64,000 nucleotides of DNA from Legionellales bacterium (GTDB lineage Bacteria; Pseudomonadota; Gammaproteobacteria; Berkiellales; Berkiellaceae), in contig PANA01000002.1 in NCBI GenBank assembly GCA_002708265.1, positions 1 to 64,000 of the forward strand, in the 5' to 3' direction. Each line of letters begins with the position of its first letter. The first letter of the stretch is position 1. A program made the translations under genes and the position numbers. Positions 48,316-56,322 of the stretch are shown in pieces. The notes under the pieces were generated by a model. That model made no database searches. It was not told where the DNA came from and was given only the letters and a program-made list of their open reading frames with translations.

Positions 48316-49062
48316 ATGGAAACGAATCGCTTAGAAGCAATTGATATTGTCTTAGTTGAGACCTCACATCCTGGAAATATAGGTGCATGTGCTCGCTCAA
48401 TGAAGACAATGGGGTTAACCCGCCTTCATCTTGTGAATCCAAAGTGTAACCACCAGAGTGATGAGGCCATTGCCAGGGCATCTGGGGCTACTGACGTCCT
48501 CTCAGGAGCACAGATTTATACTTCATTAGCCAGTGCTGTGAGTAAAAGCGCCTGGATTGTGGGCACAAGTGCTCGTCAGCGTGAGCACATACTGCCAGTT
48601 TACTCCCCAAGAGAGTTAATCCGCCAATACTATAGTACCTATTCAGATAACCAAAGGCTGTCTATAGTTTTAGGGCCCGAGAGAACAGGACTATCGAATA
48701 GTGACCTCAATTTATGTCATGCGCATGTTATTATACCAACTAACCCAGATTATGCCTCTTTAAACTTGGCATCTGCATTGCAGGTTATTGCATATGAGGC
48801 TAGAGAGTCTTTAGGCCTAAGGTTGCCTGAGGCGGTGAAAGCTGAAATAGTAACCGCTGAAACTTTAGAGAAAATGATATCACACGCAGCCGAAGCCCTA
48901 GAGGGTACATCACTTGTATCTGCTAAACCTATTGAAAGAATGGTTTCACGACTAAGAAGAGTATTTGTTCGAGCGTCGCTTTCGCAGGATGAAGTAGATT
49001 TGCTTCATGGGATTTGGAGAGAAATGATTCGGTTAAAAAATCATCAAGAGAAGGGACAGTAA
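48316..49062 (+). CDS. trmJ: tRNA Cm32/Um32 methyltransferase TrmJ
   Basis: A 248-residue SPOUT methyltransferase modifying ribose at position 32 of several tRNAs. IDIVLVETSHPGNIGACARSM is the N-terminal signature; the knotted SAM site includes LGPERTGLSNSDL and IPTNPDYASLNLASA. In many relatives iscR-iscS follow; here sppA follows with a two-base gap. Confidence 0.95.
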   Translation: METNRLEAIDIVLVETSHPGNIGACARSMKTMGLTRLHLVNPKCNHQSDEAIARASGATDVLSGAQIYTSLASAVSKSAWIVGTSARQREHILPVYSPRELIRQYYSTYSDNQRLSIVLGPERTGLSNSDLNLCHAHVIIPTNPDYASLNLASALQVIAYEARESLGLRLPEAVKAEIVTAETLEKMISHAAEALEGTSLVSAKPIERMVSRLRRVFVRASLSQDEVDLLHGIWREMIRLKNHQEKGQ

Positions 49063-49064
49063 TC

Positions 49065-49991
49065 ATGTTTGATAGAGAAACCAATAACGCTATATATGAT
49101 TTGTTGGGAGCTAACCTAGTAGAGCAGCGTCGAGCACGACGGTGGAAAATATTTTTTAGATTTGTTGGCTTGATTATTCTTTTAATGGTTTTGTACCCAA
49201 TCTTTTTCTCTAAAAAGAGTGTTGTAAATATGCCTGAGCATATTGGTGTTATTGAGATTGAGGGTGTGATTTCAGCAAAAGGAAAGACCTCCTACAATGA
49301 AGTTTCAAAAGCACTCAAAAAAATGTATAAGCAAGAGTCGCTAAAAGGGGTCATTTTAGATATCAATAGTCAAGGTGGACTTCCGGCACAAGCCTCTCTT
49401 ATTTATGATGAGATTCGCCGATATAAAGAAGTTTATCCAGAGATACCTGTGTACGCAGCTATAACAGATGTCGGTGCTTCAGCAGCATACTATATTGCTG
49501 CAGCGGCCGATGAGATTGTTGCAGCGCCTTCATCTATTGTGGGCTCGATAGGTGTTGTCTCATTTGGCTTTGGGGTTCAAGAAGCAATGAAGATGTTGGG
49601 TGTTGAGTCGAGAACGCAGCATGCTGGAGAGCATAAAGTGTTAGGGAGTCCTTTTGATCCTTTAACCGATAAAGATAAGGCCATTCGGCAAGAAATGTTG
49701 GATACCGTCCATATGCAGTTTATAGAAGCCGTTAAGCAGGGGCGTGGTGATCGCTTATCAGATAATCCTGATTTATTTTCTGGTTTATACTGGACAGGTG
49801 AACAAGCGCTTGATTTGGGTCTTGTTGACAGCTTAAGTTCTAGAGATGCGATTGTAAGAGATGTATTTAATTTAGATGAGATGGTTTACTACAATCGAAA
49901 ACGTGATTTTATGGACTCATTTGTTGAAGCATTGCCAGATCAGTCTGCTGCATTGATGTCTATGCTTAATCCTACAATTCAAATGTTTTAA
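49065..49991 (+). CDS. sppA: Signal peptide peptidase SppA, short form
   Basis: A 308-residue S49 serine protease anchored by one N-terminal helix (about 28-48) with the catalytic domain in the periplasm. The Ser-Lys dyad is S139 (VGASAAYYIAAAAD) and K191 (GEHKVLGSPFDPLT). It is the single-domain form (about half of E. coli SppA), common in other proteobacteria. ATG 49065 with AAGGGA upstream sits just after trmJ, one operon. Confidence 0.93.
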   Translation: MFDRETNNAIYDLLGANLVEQRRARRWKIFFRFVGLIILLMVLYPIFFSKKSVVNMPEHIGVIEIEGVISAKGKTSYNEVSKALKKMYKQESLKGVILDINSQGGLPAQASLIYDEIRRYKEVYPEIPVYAAITDVGASAAYYIAAAADEIVAAPSSIVGSIGVVSFGFGVQEAMKMLGVESRTQHAGEHKVLGSPFDPLTDKDKAIRQEMLDTVHMQFIEAVKQGRGDRLSDNPDLFSGLYWTGEQALDLGLVDSLSSRDAIVRDVFNLDEMVYYNRKRDFMDSFVEALPDQSAALMSMLNPTIQMF

Positions 49992-50037
49992 GTTGATAGC
50001 AGAAGCGTAGCTACTAATCTATAGAATGTTTAAGGAA

Positions 50038-50081
50038 GGCTTCATTATTGTTGTACAGTATCTTGCGACAATAATGAGGCC
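50038..50081. terminator. 14-bp inverted repeat between convergent genes
   Basis: GGCTTCATTATTGT (50038-50051) pairs with ACAATAATGAGGCC (50068-50081), one wobble, 16-base loop. There is no T run. It lies between sppA and the convergent orphan gene, so a bidirectional 3'-end structure is likely. Confidence 0.45.
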
Positions 50082-50101
50082 CTACATTTAAGCAGTAGCT
50101 C

Positions 50102-51184
50102 TCACCGGCTTGAGTTGCGTCTCGGGCTGGTTTCTGGCTGAAGATCAGATCTCGGCTCATCATCTTCATCAAGAATAAAATCTTCAATCATCCTTACAGT
50201 CCAATCAATGTACTCTTGCTTGGTCATGGGGGCTTTTTCACCATTCTCTTTCATAAAAGCGACCTCAAAAAAGTTCTTTCCATTAAGGTGATCGTAAAAC
50301 TGACCAACTGTCGGTAATGTATCTGGTCCTAATGATAAGGCAAATACAACTAACTCTTTTTGGAGTGCCTCTTCTACAGCTTCATCTGTGCTCCAGTCTG
50401 CTACCTCTTTATATTGGTTGGATTCGCCAATATAAAGGTGTTCTTGAGAAAATTCTTGTAGTATACGACATCTATCTTCAAAGCAGACGCCAGTAAAAGA
50501 TGAAAAATAGGCAATTAGTACATCGTCTCCAGCTTTTTGGGCTAGATGCAGGTCATCAGTTAAAAATTTCTCAATAAAATCCATGTAAAATATCTCTATT
50601 TCTGGGCTGTTTTGGTTTGGATGCCATCCCATACCCGTTAATTCATTAAACTCTAAAGTGACCTTTGGATCATTAGCTCGTAGAAGGCCCTTTAAATGTT
50701 CTTTATGCGCTAGCATTCTGCCAAAGCGAAGTATGAAAATATACGTACTTTCATAGGTGCTGGTGTCTTCAATATTGGCGCCAAAAAGTTTGCCCACCGC
50801 ATGCCAGAAAAATCGTGGCGGCCATTTTTTCCTCTGAGTCATTCTCAACCAATCCTTCACTGCACTCATTGGATGTCCAAACAGTCGATATTTGTCATCT
50901 GGATCATAAAGAGAAGGTGTGGCGTCACCAAATTTAGGGCTGCCTCCGAGCCTATCTTTTAATCGTGTTAGTTCAGTTAAAGCCGCTGAAACATAAGTCG
51001 ATTCATAGTCATTTTCTACAGAGCTGGTGGGATAAAATTCCTCCAAGTTCTCTTTGATTGCCTGGTAAAACTCTTCTGGTGTTGTGTTTGAAATATCAAA
51101 TGGTTCATTGGAAAGCTCAGCTACCTTTTTTGCAAGCTCCTTATTAGTTGGCTTTTTTGATGATTTTTTCTGAAATAGGAACAT
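50102..51184 (-). CDS. Orphan protein (360 aa)
   Basis: No family recognised. The protein is soluble and mixed alpha/beta with a basic N-terminus (KKSSKKPTNKELAKKV) and a highly acidic segment followed by a basic tail at the C-terminus (ILDEDDEPRSDL, then SPRRNSSR). No signal peptide, membrane helix or known catalytic motif is evident. It is alone in a region with a double-glycine peptide pair on the opposite strand, so a link to that system (for example immunity or regulation) can be suggested but not shown. Confidence 0.7.
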   Translation of the reverse strand: MFLFQKKSSKKPTNKELAKKVAELSNEPFDISNTTPEEFYQAIKENLEEFYPTSSVENDYESTYVSAALTELTRLKDRLGGSPKFGDATPSLYDPDDKYRLFGHPMSAVKDWLRMTQRKKWPPRFFWHAVGKLFGANIEDTSTYESTYIFILRFGRMLAHKEHLKGLLRANDPKVTLEFNELTGMGWHPNQNSPEIEIFYMDFIEKFLTDDLHLAQKAGDDVLIAYFSSFTGVCFEDRCRILQEFSQEHLYIGESNQYKEVADWSTDEAVEEALQKELVVFALSLGPDTLPTVGQFYDHLNGKNFFEVAFMKENGEKAPMTKQEYIDWTVRMIEDFILDEDDEPRSDLQPETSPRRNSSR

Positions 51185-51518
51185 AATGGGATTCCTTTTA
51201 ATACAGTCTACTTAAATTATAGTTAAATCATCTTTCGTTACTATCAATCTTGGGGCTAGATAATAGAGATAATTTTGAAAGATTGGTTTAGGGTCGTTAC
51301 TAGTCTTTTAGGTGAACTTACGTGTACCTACATTTTTATGTGTATCTGCTTAAGCTAATTAACTATCATGTGTTTTCAGTGAATATTTAACTGTAAGGTG
51401 ATAATGGATTAAACTTGTGCGGTTGGTTGATGAGTTCCATTAGTTGGAAGCGGTTCAACTCGAAAATTTTCAATTTAGTTCAACCGCTTCAATATTTACA
51501 ATTTTGTTAGGAGTGATA
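51185..51518 (+). promoter_or_regulatory. Upstream region of the first double-glycine peptide, alternative hairpins
   Basis: This 334-base gap holds the promoters of two divergent genes and a structured leader. GAAGCGGTTCAACT (51447-51460) pairs with AGTTCAACCGCTTC (51477-51490), 13 of 14 bases. TTCCA (51435-51439) can instead pair with TGGAA (51445-51449), using bases of the larger left arm, so the two folds exclude each other. GTTCAAC occurs twice (51453 and 51478), also compatible with a protein operator. The ribosome-binding site TAGGAG follows at about 51508. Confidence 0.5.
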
Positions 51519-51782
51519 ATGAAAGAGCTTACACTGAATGAAGTTCAAAGTGTTTCAGGTGGTCGCGTAAGCGAAGAGGCTGTTCTTGGTTTGGGAGTCG
51601 CAACAGCAGTGACTACAACAGCATTTTTCGGCTCTCTAATCGCTTATGCAGTAGCTCCAGGCCATGACACTTTAATTGCATTTGCATCTACTTTTGGTGT
51701 TGCAGTGGCTACTTCTATAGCATATGGCGTTGTCTCAGACGTTTATATTGCTGAAAATGGTGGCTACTACATAATTATATAG
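51519..51782 (+). CDS. Double-glycine-leader bacteriocin-like peptide 1
   Basis: An 87-residue precursor. The leader MKELTLNEVQSVSGG (1-15) matches the class II bacteriocin/microcin double-glycine consensus (E at -8, V or I at -7, V-S-G-G at the end), which C39-peptidase ABC exporters cleave. The 72-residue mature part is hydrophobic and Gly/Ala-rich with two likely membrane-spanning stretches (about 25-48 and 55-75) and the end AENGGYYIII. TAGGAG before ATG 51519 decides the start; the frame is open further upstream without a site. Paralogous to the peptide at 52052. Target and toxicity unknown. Confidence 0.8.
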   Translation: MKELTLNEVQSVSGGRVSEEAVLGLGVATAVTTTAFFGSLIAYAVAPGHDTLIAFASTFGVAVATSIAYGVVSDVYIAENGGYYIII

Positions 51783-51792
51783 TCCATATTCT

Positions 51793-51815
51793 GGGGCAGC
51801 TGGTACAGCTGCTCC
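51793..51815 (+). terminator. Hairpin after peptide 1
   Basis: GGGGCAGCTG-GTA-CAGCTGCTCC (51793-51815), ten base pairs with one wobble, eleven bases after the stop of peptide 1. No T run, so probably an mRNA-stabilising or attenuating hairpin rather than a full terminator. Confidence 0.45.
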
Positions 51816-52051
51816 ACGTCTTTAGCTTAACTTTGACAATTTTTCCCTACATTTACGAATCAAACTAAAATTATTTGAATTTAGAGCTATGGCTAATATA
51901 TGGTGGTTAGCGTTATCCAAAAGATTGGTATTGCGTTAACCCGTTTTATTTATGTGGCTCTTTAATTATAAGGCGACTAATACTGAACGAGTAAAATGCA
52001 AAAAGATCTATTTGAGTAATCAAACAATTATTCACAATGAGGAAGATTGAG

Positions 52052-52321
52052 ATGAAAGTTTTAAATAGCAATGAGATTCAAGCCGTATCTGGTGGTAAAG
52101 AAATAAAAGAAGAAGTTGTCATCGGTTTAGGTGTTGGGACGGGGTTAGCTGGAGTCGCTTTCTTGGGTTCAGTAATTAACACTGCATTAGTTCCTGGTGG
52201 TTACAGTGCAGCTGGATTAGCTGTTTCTACAGTTTCTCTTGCAGCCTTAGGAACCGCATTTGGTATCTGCTATGATGAATATCTTAAACAAGAGTCCAGC
52301 ACAGTTGAGATTGATATTTAA
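52052..52321 (+). CDS. Double-glycine-leader bacteriocin-like peptide 2
   Basis: An 89-residue precursor. Leader MKVLNSNEIQAVSGG (1-15) again ends in the double-glycine site. The mature part (74 residues) starts KEIKEEVVIGLGVGTG and aligns with peptide 1 (SEEAVLGLGVATA), with a GXXXG helix-packing motif in GLGVG. It is hydrophobic with an acidic tail. GAGGAAG six bases before ATG 52052 fixes the start. Two related peptides in tandem suggest a two-peptide bacteriocin or recent duplication. Confidence 0.8.
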   Translation: MKVLNSNEIQAVSGGKEIKEEVVIGLGVGTGLAGVAFLGSVINTALVPGGYSAAGLAVSTVSLAALGTAFGICYDEYLKQESSTVEIDI

Positions 52322-52333
52322 ATGTATCATCAG

Positions 52334-52361
52334 GAAAAGCGGCATTTGCCGCTTTTCTTTT
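52334..52361 (+). terminator. Rho-independent terminator after peptide 2
   Basis: GAAAAGCGGC-ATTT-GCCGCTTTTC followed by TTTT. It closes the peptide pair and separates it from the DUF3429 gene. Confidence 0.9.
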
Positions 52362-52403
52362 ACATACCTCAAAAATTAATTTATGGTATCTCATTAAAGG
52401 ATT

Positions 52404-52856
52404 ATGGTGCTAAATTCCATGAATATAAGCGTTAGAAAAGTCGGCAAACTTCTCAGTTACTTGGGCTTAGTGCCATTCTTGATGGCAGCAGTTGTTGTTT
52501 TAATTTTTAATATTCCCGTTTCGGTAGTTGCCCCTGTTTTCATAATATATAGCGCTCTTATTTTATCTTTTATGTCTGGTGCATTATGGGGAATGTCTTT
52601 TATTTTTGATGAGCGAAAAGACTGTATTCAGCTAGTATCAGTCATGTATCCATTAATAGCATGGGGGTTGATACTTTGGGGAAATATGCTCTTAACACTT
52701 GTGTGCCTTTCGCTTAGCTATATTCACCTTTGGTGGTTTGAAAAGCGATTATTTGCGCACGCCCAAATCGGGGTGCAATATCAGCAAATGCGGTTGCTGT
52801 TAACCACACTGGTTGTTTTATCCCACTTGGCCGTTATTTTCTACTCGCTGCTTTAA
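52404..52856 (+). CDS. DUF3429 membrane protein
   Basis: A 150-residue protein with four or five membrane helices. LLSYLGLVPFL and YSALILSFMSGALWGMSF match DUF3429, a family of small inner-membrane proteins without known function. Start is uncertain between ATG 52404 and GTG 52407, both next to AAAGG. It lies downstream of the bacteriocin-like pair but beyond a strong terminator; its tail overlaps the convergent maf by 23 bases. Confidence 0.8.
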   Translation: MVLNSMNISVRKVGKLLSYLGLVPFLMAAVVVLIFNIPVSVVAPVFIIYSALILSFMSGALWGMSFIFDERKDCIQLVSVMYPLIAWGLILWGNMLLTLVCLSLSYIHLWWFEKRLFAHAQIGVQYQQMRLLLTTLVVLSHLAVIFYSLL

Positions 52857-53430
52857 AAACTGAGTAGCCTTGTTTATCAAGAAAAGAACATAGGGCGATC
52901 AGTGGCAGTCCAATTAAAGCGCTTTGATCGTCACTTTTAACACTTTCAAGTAAAGTTATTCCAAAGCCCTCTACTTTTAAACCTCCGGCGCAATTCAAGG
53001 CGTTTTCATGATTTAAATAAGCATCGATCACTTCGTCAGATAACTCACGAAAGGTGACTACCGTCTCAATGATAGTCTCTTCGCATTTATGCGTGTCAGT
53101 ATCTGTAACACACAGTCCGCTGTGAAAAGTGATGCTTTTTCCACTAAAGCGAGATAGATTTTTATGTGCAGCCTCACGAATAAGCGGCTTTCCTAGAATC
53201 TCACCCTCAAAATCACCAACTTGATCGCATGTAATAAGTATTGCGCCTGGTGCTTTTGGTATCAATGCTTCCGCTTTCGCTTTTGATAAGCGTTTAACAA
53301 GCTTAGAAGCGGTTTCTCCTGCCTGTGGGGTTTCGTCTATGTCAGGAGTCATGATTTCAAAGGGAATTTTAAGCTGTTTTAATAAAGTTTGTCTGGCTGG
53401 AGAGCTAGAACCTAGAATAAGCTTTTTCAT
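52834..53430 (-). CDS. yceF: Maf/YceF nucleotide pyrophosphatase
   Basis: A 198-residue Maf-family enzyme that hydrolyses modified nucleoside triphosphates; the YceF branch prefers 7-methyl-GTP. Signature: KKLILGSSSPARQTLL at the start, then DIDETPQ, ITCDQVG and CAGGLKVEGFG. The ATG at 53430 gives the family N-terminus. Divergent from yceD-rpmF, the conserved arrangement. Confidence 0.93.
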   Translation of the reverse strand: MKKLILGSSSPARQTLLKQLKIPFEIMTPDIDETPQAGETASKLVKRLSKAKAEALIPKAPGAILITCDQVGDFEGEILGKPLIREAAHKNLSRFSGKSITFHSGLCVTDTDTHKCEETIIETVVTFRELSDEVIDAYLNHENALNCAGGLKVEGFGITLLESVKSDDQSALIGLPLIALCSFLDKQGYSVFKAASRK

Positions 53431-53509
53431 AATTTGTAATATATTCAACTAATTGGAGAAAAAACACCAAAATCAATTGCTTAGAGGGTATATGGCAAGG
53501 CAAATAGCT

Positions 53510-53538
53510 TTGACAGAAACGCCTCCAAACGCTATGAT
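53510..53538 (+). promoter_or_regulatory. Strong sigma-70 promoter of the yceD-rpmF-fab operon
   Basis: Consensus TTGACA (53510-53515), 17-base spacer, TATGAT (53533-53538). The transcript would start at about 53545, only a few bases before the yceD ATG at 53548, so the mRNA is nearly leaderless or initiates at the ATG 53560. Confidence 0.8.
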
Positions 53539-53547
53539 CTGGCTCTT

Positions 53548-54060
53548 ATGTTGAAGACAATGCTACCAGAAACCATTGACCCAAGTCGCCTAGTCAAGCA
53601 AAATCGCATACTAACTGGGGTTATTCCCCTAGAAAGCTTGCATCATTTGCACCCGATGCTGGCAGGTGAGAAAGGGAATATCACAGCACATGTTGAAGGG
53701 GCTACCAGTTCTGGCTGTCCTGAGGGTGTGTTGCACTGTCTTATAGAGGGACATTTAGTGGTGCAGTGTCAGAGATGTCTGTCAGACTTGAGACTACCTA
53801 TTTCAGAGCGATTTTCAATCGCGCCGGTAAGACGCTTAGAGCAAGAAGAATGCTTGCCAGAGACGGTAATGGGTTGGGTGCTTGAGGATGAAGAAAAACC
53901 ATCTTTATGGTTAGTAATGGAAGAGATGTTAGTACTCAGTGTTCCATTAGTCCCCAAGCATAAAGATGAAAACTGCTTAGCTTGGAAAAGCGATGCAAAA
54001 GAGCAAAAGAATCAGGCTAACAACCCGTTTGGGGAGTTGGCGACGTTATTTAAAAAATAG
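53548..54060 (+). CDS. yceD: YceD (DUF177) large-ribosomal-RNA accumulation protein
   Basis: A 170-residue protein of the DUF177 family, encoded just before rpmF in most bacteria and needed in E. coli and plants for normal 23S rRNA levels. LPETIDPSRLV and the CQRCL pair (residues 75 and 78 area) plus C-terminal NPFGELATL are family marks. The start at 53548 aligns with E. coli YceD; an internal ATG at 53560 is possible given the promoter position. Confidence 0.9.
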   Translation: MLKTMLPETIDPSRLVKQNRILTGVIPLESLHHLHPMLAGEKGNITAHVEGATSSGCPEGVLHCLIEGHLVVQCQRCLSDLRLPISERFSIAPVRRLEQEECLPETVMGWVLEDEEKPSLWLVMEEMLVLSVPLVPKHKDENCLAWKSDAKEQKNQANNPFGELATLFKK

Positions 54061-54080
54061 TGTAGTGGGAGAATGGAATA

Positions 54081-54275
54081 ATGGCTGTTCAACAAAATAA
54101 AAAAACACGTTCAAAACGTAACATGAGACGTGCACATGATCATCTTTCTGGTCCAACTCTATCTGTTGACCAAGAAACTGGTGAAAAACACCGTCGTCAC
54201 CACATTAGTGCAGATGGTTACTACCGTGGTAAGCAAGTTATTGCACCACGTGAAGAAAAGGAAACTGACGCCTAA
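54081..54275 (+). CDS. rpmF: Ribosomal protein L32
   Basis: A 64-residue basic protein of the large subunit. [20 protein letters not shown] is the L32 N-terminus. It is the zinc-free form, with no cysteines. SD GGGAG upstream. It couples ribosome and fatty-acid genes in one operon. Confidence 0.97.
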   Translation: MAVQQNKKTRSKRNMRRAHDHLSGPTLSVDQETGEKHRRHHISADGYYRGKQVIAPREEKETDA

Positions 54276-54306
54276 TTTTTTATAAATTAGACGTCAAATA
54301 ACGATT

Positions 54307-55344
54307 ATGTTACCAATTGCAGTGGATGCTATGGGTGGGGATTACGGCCCTTCGGTCGTTGTCCCTGCGGTGCTTGATGCCTTAAAAAAATACCCTGAAC
54401 TTTGTATTCATCTATATGGTGATGAAGCAAAAGTAACCCCCGTTCTAAATTCATTTTCGAAAAAGAAACCTTGCGACAAGGCTCGCCTGTTTTTTCATCA
54501 CACAGATGAAGTCGTTGAGATGGATGATCCTCCCGCTTTAGCAATGCGAAACAAAAAGCGTTCATCTATGCGTTTGGCAATTAATTCCGTAAAAGAGAAA
54601 ACGGCTTTAGCCTGTGTTAGTGCTGGCAATACTGGTGCTTTGATGGCGACAGCTCGTTTTGTTTTAAAAACCCTGCCTATGATTGATCGTCCCGCATTGA
54701 TTTACAGTATCCCCGTTTTAACTTTAAGTAGCGCTCAGCAAGTACATATGCTTGACTTGGGGGCGAACGTAGATTGTACGGGAGATAATTTGTTTCAGTT
54801 TGCGGTCATGGGAAATGAATTTGCAAAAGTGCGTTCAGGAATAAGCACCCCTCGAGTAGCATTGTTGAATGTTGGTTCTGAAGATATCAAAGGCTCAGAT
54901 AGCGTTAAACAGTGCGCACTGCGACTAGAAGGTAGCTCAATGAACTACACAGGTTACGTTGAGGGAAACCAACTCTACTCAGGGTGTTGTGATGTCATAG
55001 TTTGTGATGGATTTGTGGGTAATGTAGCGCTTAAAGTAACAGAAGGGGTATCAAAATCCATCATGGGACTCACCAAGGCCTCCTTTATGTCGAGTCTTTA
55101 TGGTAGAACTATCGGAATGCTGGCCAAACCTGTCCTTTCTCGTCTTCGAAAAAAATTCAATCCTGATAACTACAATGGTGCTTCATTGCTTGGTTTAAAC
55201 GGAGTGGTTATTAAGTCACACGGGCATGCCTCGCAAGCCGGTTTTTTAATGGCTATTGAGCAAGCGCGTATTGAAGCACAACATCAGCTTCCTTCAATGA
55301 TACGACAATCTATTCAAGACACTCTGTCTGATAAGGACCTATAA
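54307..55344 (+). CDS. plsX: Phosphate acyltransferase PlsX
   Basis: A 345-residue enzyme making acyl-phosphate from acyl-ACP for phospholipid synthesis. IAVDAMGGDYGPSVVVPA is the hallmark N-terminus; further motifs are SAGNTGALMA and DGFVGNVALKV. It starts 31 bases after rpmF and ends two bases before fabH. Confidence 0.97.
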   Translation: MLPIAVDAMGGDYGPSVVVPAVLDALKKYPELCIHLYGDEAKVTPVLNSFSKKKPCDKARLFFHHTDEVVEMDDPPALAMRNKKRSSMRLAINSVKEKTALACVSAGNTGALMATARFVLKTLPMIDRPALIYSIPVLTLSSAQQVHMLDLGANVDCTGDNLFQFAVMGNEFAKVRSGISTPRVALLNVGSEDIKGSDSVKQCALRLEGSSMNYTGYVEGNQLYSGCCDVIVCDGFVGNVALKVTEGVSKSIMGLTKASFMSSLYGRTIGMLAKPVLSRLRKKFNPDNYNGASLLGLNGVVIKSHGHASQAGFLMAIEQARIEAQHQLPSMIRQSIQDTLSDKDL

Positions 55345-55346
55345 GC

Positions 55347-56312
55347 ATGGTTTACTCTGCAATCAAAGGTACGGGTAGCGCACTACCTAAAAACATCTTA
55401 ACGAATGCTGATTTAGAAAAGATGGTTGATACAACTGATGAGTGGATTGTTGATAGAACAGGAATTAAACAGCGCCATATCGCAAAGGGCGAAACAACAA
55501 ATTCGCTAGCTGCGGATGCGGCTAGAGCGGCGATGGCTGCAGCAAATATTAAGCCTGAAGACATTGATTTAATTATTGTAGGAACAGCAACACCTGATAG
55601 AGTTTTTCCTTCTACAGCTTGTCACTTACAGGCCTCTTTAGGAACTGGTGAATGTATTGCTTTTGACGTTCAAGCAGCGTGCTCTGGCTTTATATATGCA
55701 TTGTCAGTAGCGGATAGTTTCATTAAGTCAAATATGGCAAAAACAGCTCTTGTAATCGGCGCAGAATGTCTGTCTTGGATGATTGATTGGAGCGATCGCT
55801 CAACATGTGTTTTATTTGGTGATGGGGCAGGTGCCGTTATTTTAGGTCAAAGTGACTCCCCTGGAATTCTTTCGTCTTCGTTACATGCTAACGGCGACTA
55901 CGCAGATTATCTCTTTGTAGACAACCCTTATAGTTATGAGGGAAAGAATGAGAATTTCGAAGTCACGCACTTGCAAATGATTGGTAACAAAGTCTTCAAA
56001 ATGGCTGTCTCAAAGCTTGGGAAGCTAGTGACTGATGTTGTTGAGAAGCACAAGCTCGATCCTGATGAAATTGACTGGTTAATTCCGCATCAAGCAAATG
56101 ACCGAATCATTAAGGCTACGGCAGATAGATTGGGTATGCCTATGTCTAAGGTAGTCCGGACGGTAGATATTCATGGAAATACTTCAGCTGCTTCAGTTCC
56201 TTTAGCCCTTGATCATGCCGTTAGAAATGGACAGGTTAAAAAAGGGCAACTGTGCTTGCTAGAAGCATTTGGTGCAGGTTTAACTTGGGGTTCTGTTTTA
56301 GTTCGTATTTAA
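55347..56312 (+). CDS. fabH: 3-oxoacyl-ACP synthase III
   Basis: A 321-residue condensing enzyme that starts fatty-acid synthesis from acetyl-CoA and malonyl-ACP. Catalytic C112 is in QAACSGFIYAL, histidine in WLIPHQAND and asparagine in GNTSAAS. Length matches E. coli FabH (317). Confidence 0.97.
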   Translation: MVYSAIKGTGSALPKNILTNADLEKMVDTTDEWIVDRTGIKQRHIAKGETTNSLAADAARAAMAAANIKPEDIDLIIVGTATPDRVFPSTACHLQASLGTGECIAFDVQAACSGFIYALSVADSFIKSNMAKTALVIGAECLSWMIDWSDRSTCVLFGDGAGAVILGQSDSPGILSSSLHANGDYADYLFVDNPYSYEGKNENFEVTHLQMIGNKVFKMAVSKLGKLVTDVVEKHKLDPDEIDWLIPHQANDRIIKATADRLGMPMSKVVRTVDIHGNTSAASVPLALDHAVRNGQVKKGQLCLLEAFGAGLTWGSVLVRI

Positions 56313-56322
56313 GGGGTTTTTT

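Noticed and set aside
50390-50500. A CFEDR segment in the 360-aa orphan resembling the CXD active site of NEL-type ubiquitin ligases
   Set aside because: The spacing is C-X2-D instead of C-X-D, there are no leucine-rich repeats, and the flanking sequence does not match the NEL domain.
52404-52856. DUF3429 gene as immunity protein of the bacteriocin-like pair
   Set aside because: It lies beyond a strong terminator and belongs to a widespread family found without bacteriocins, so there is no positive support.
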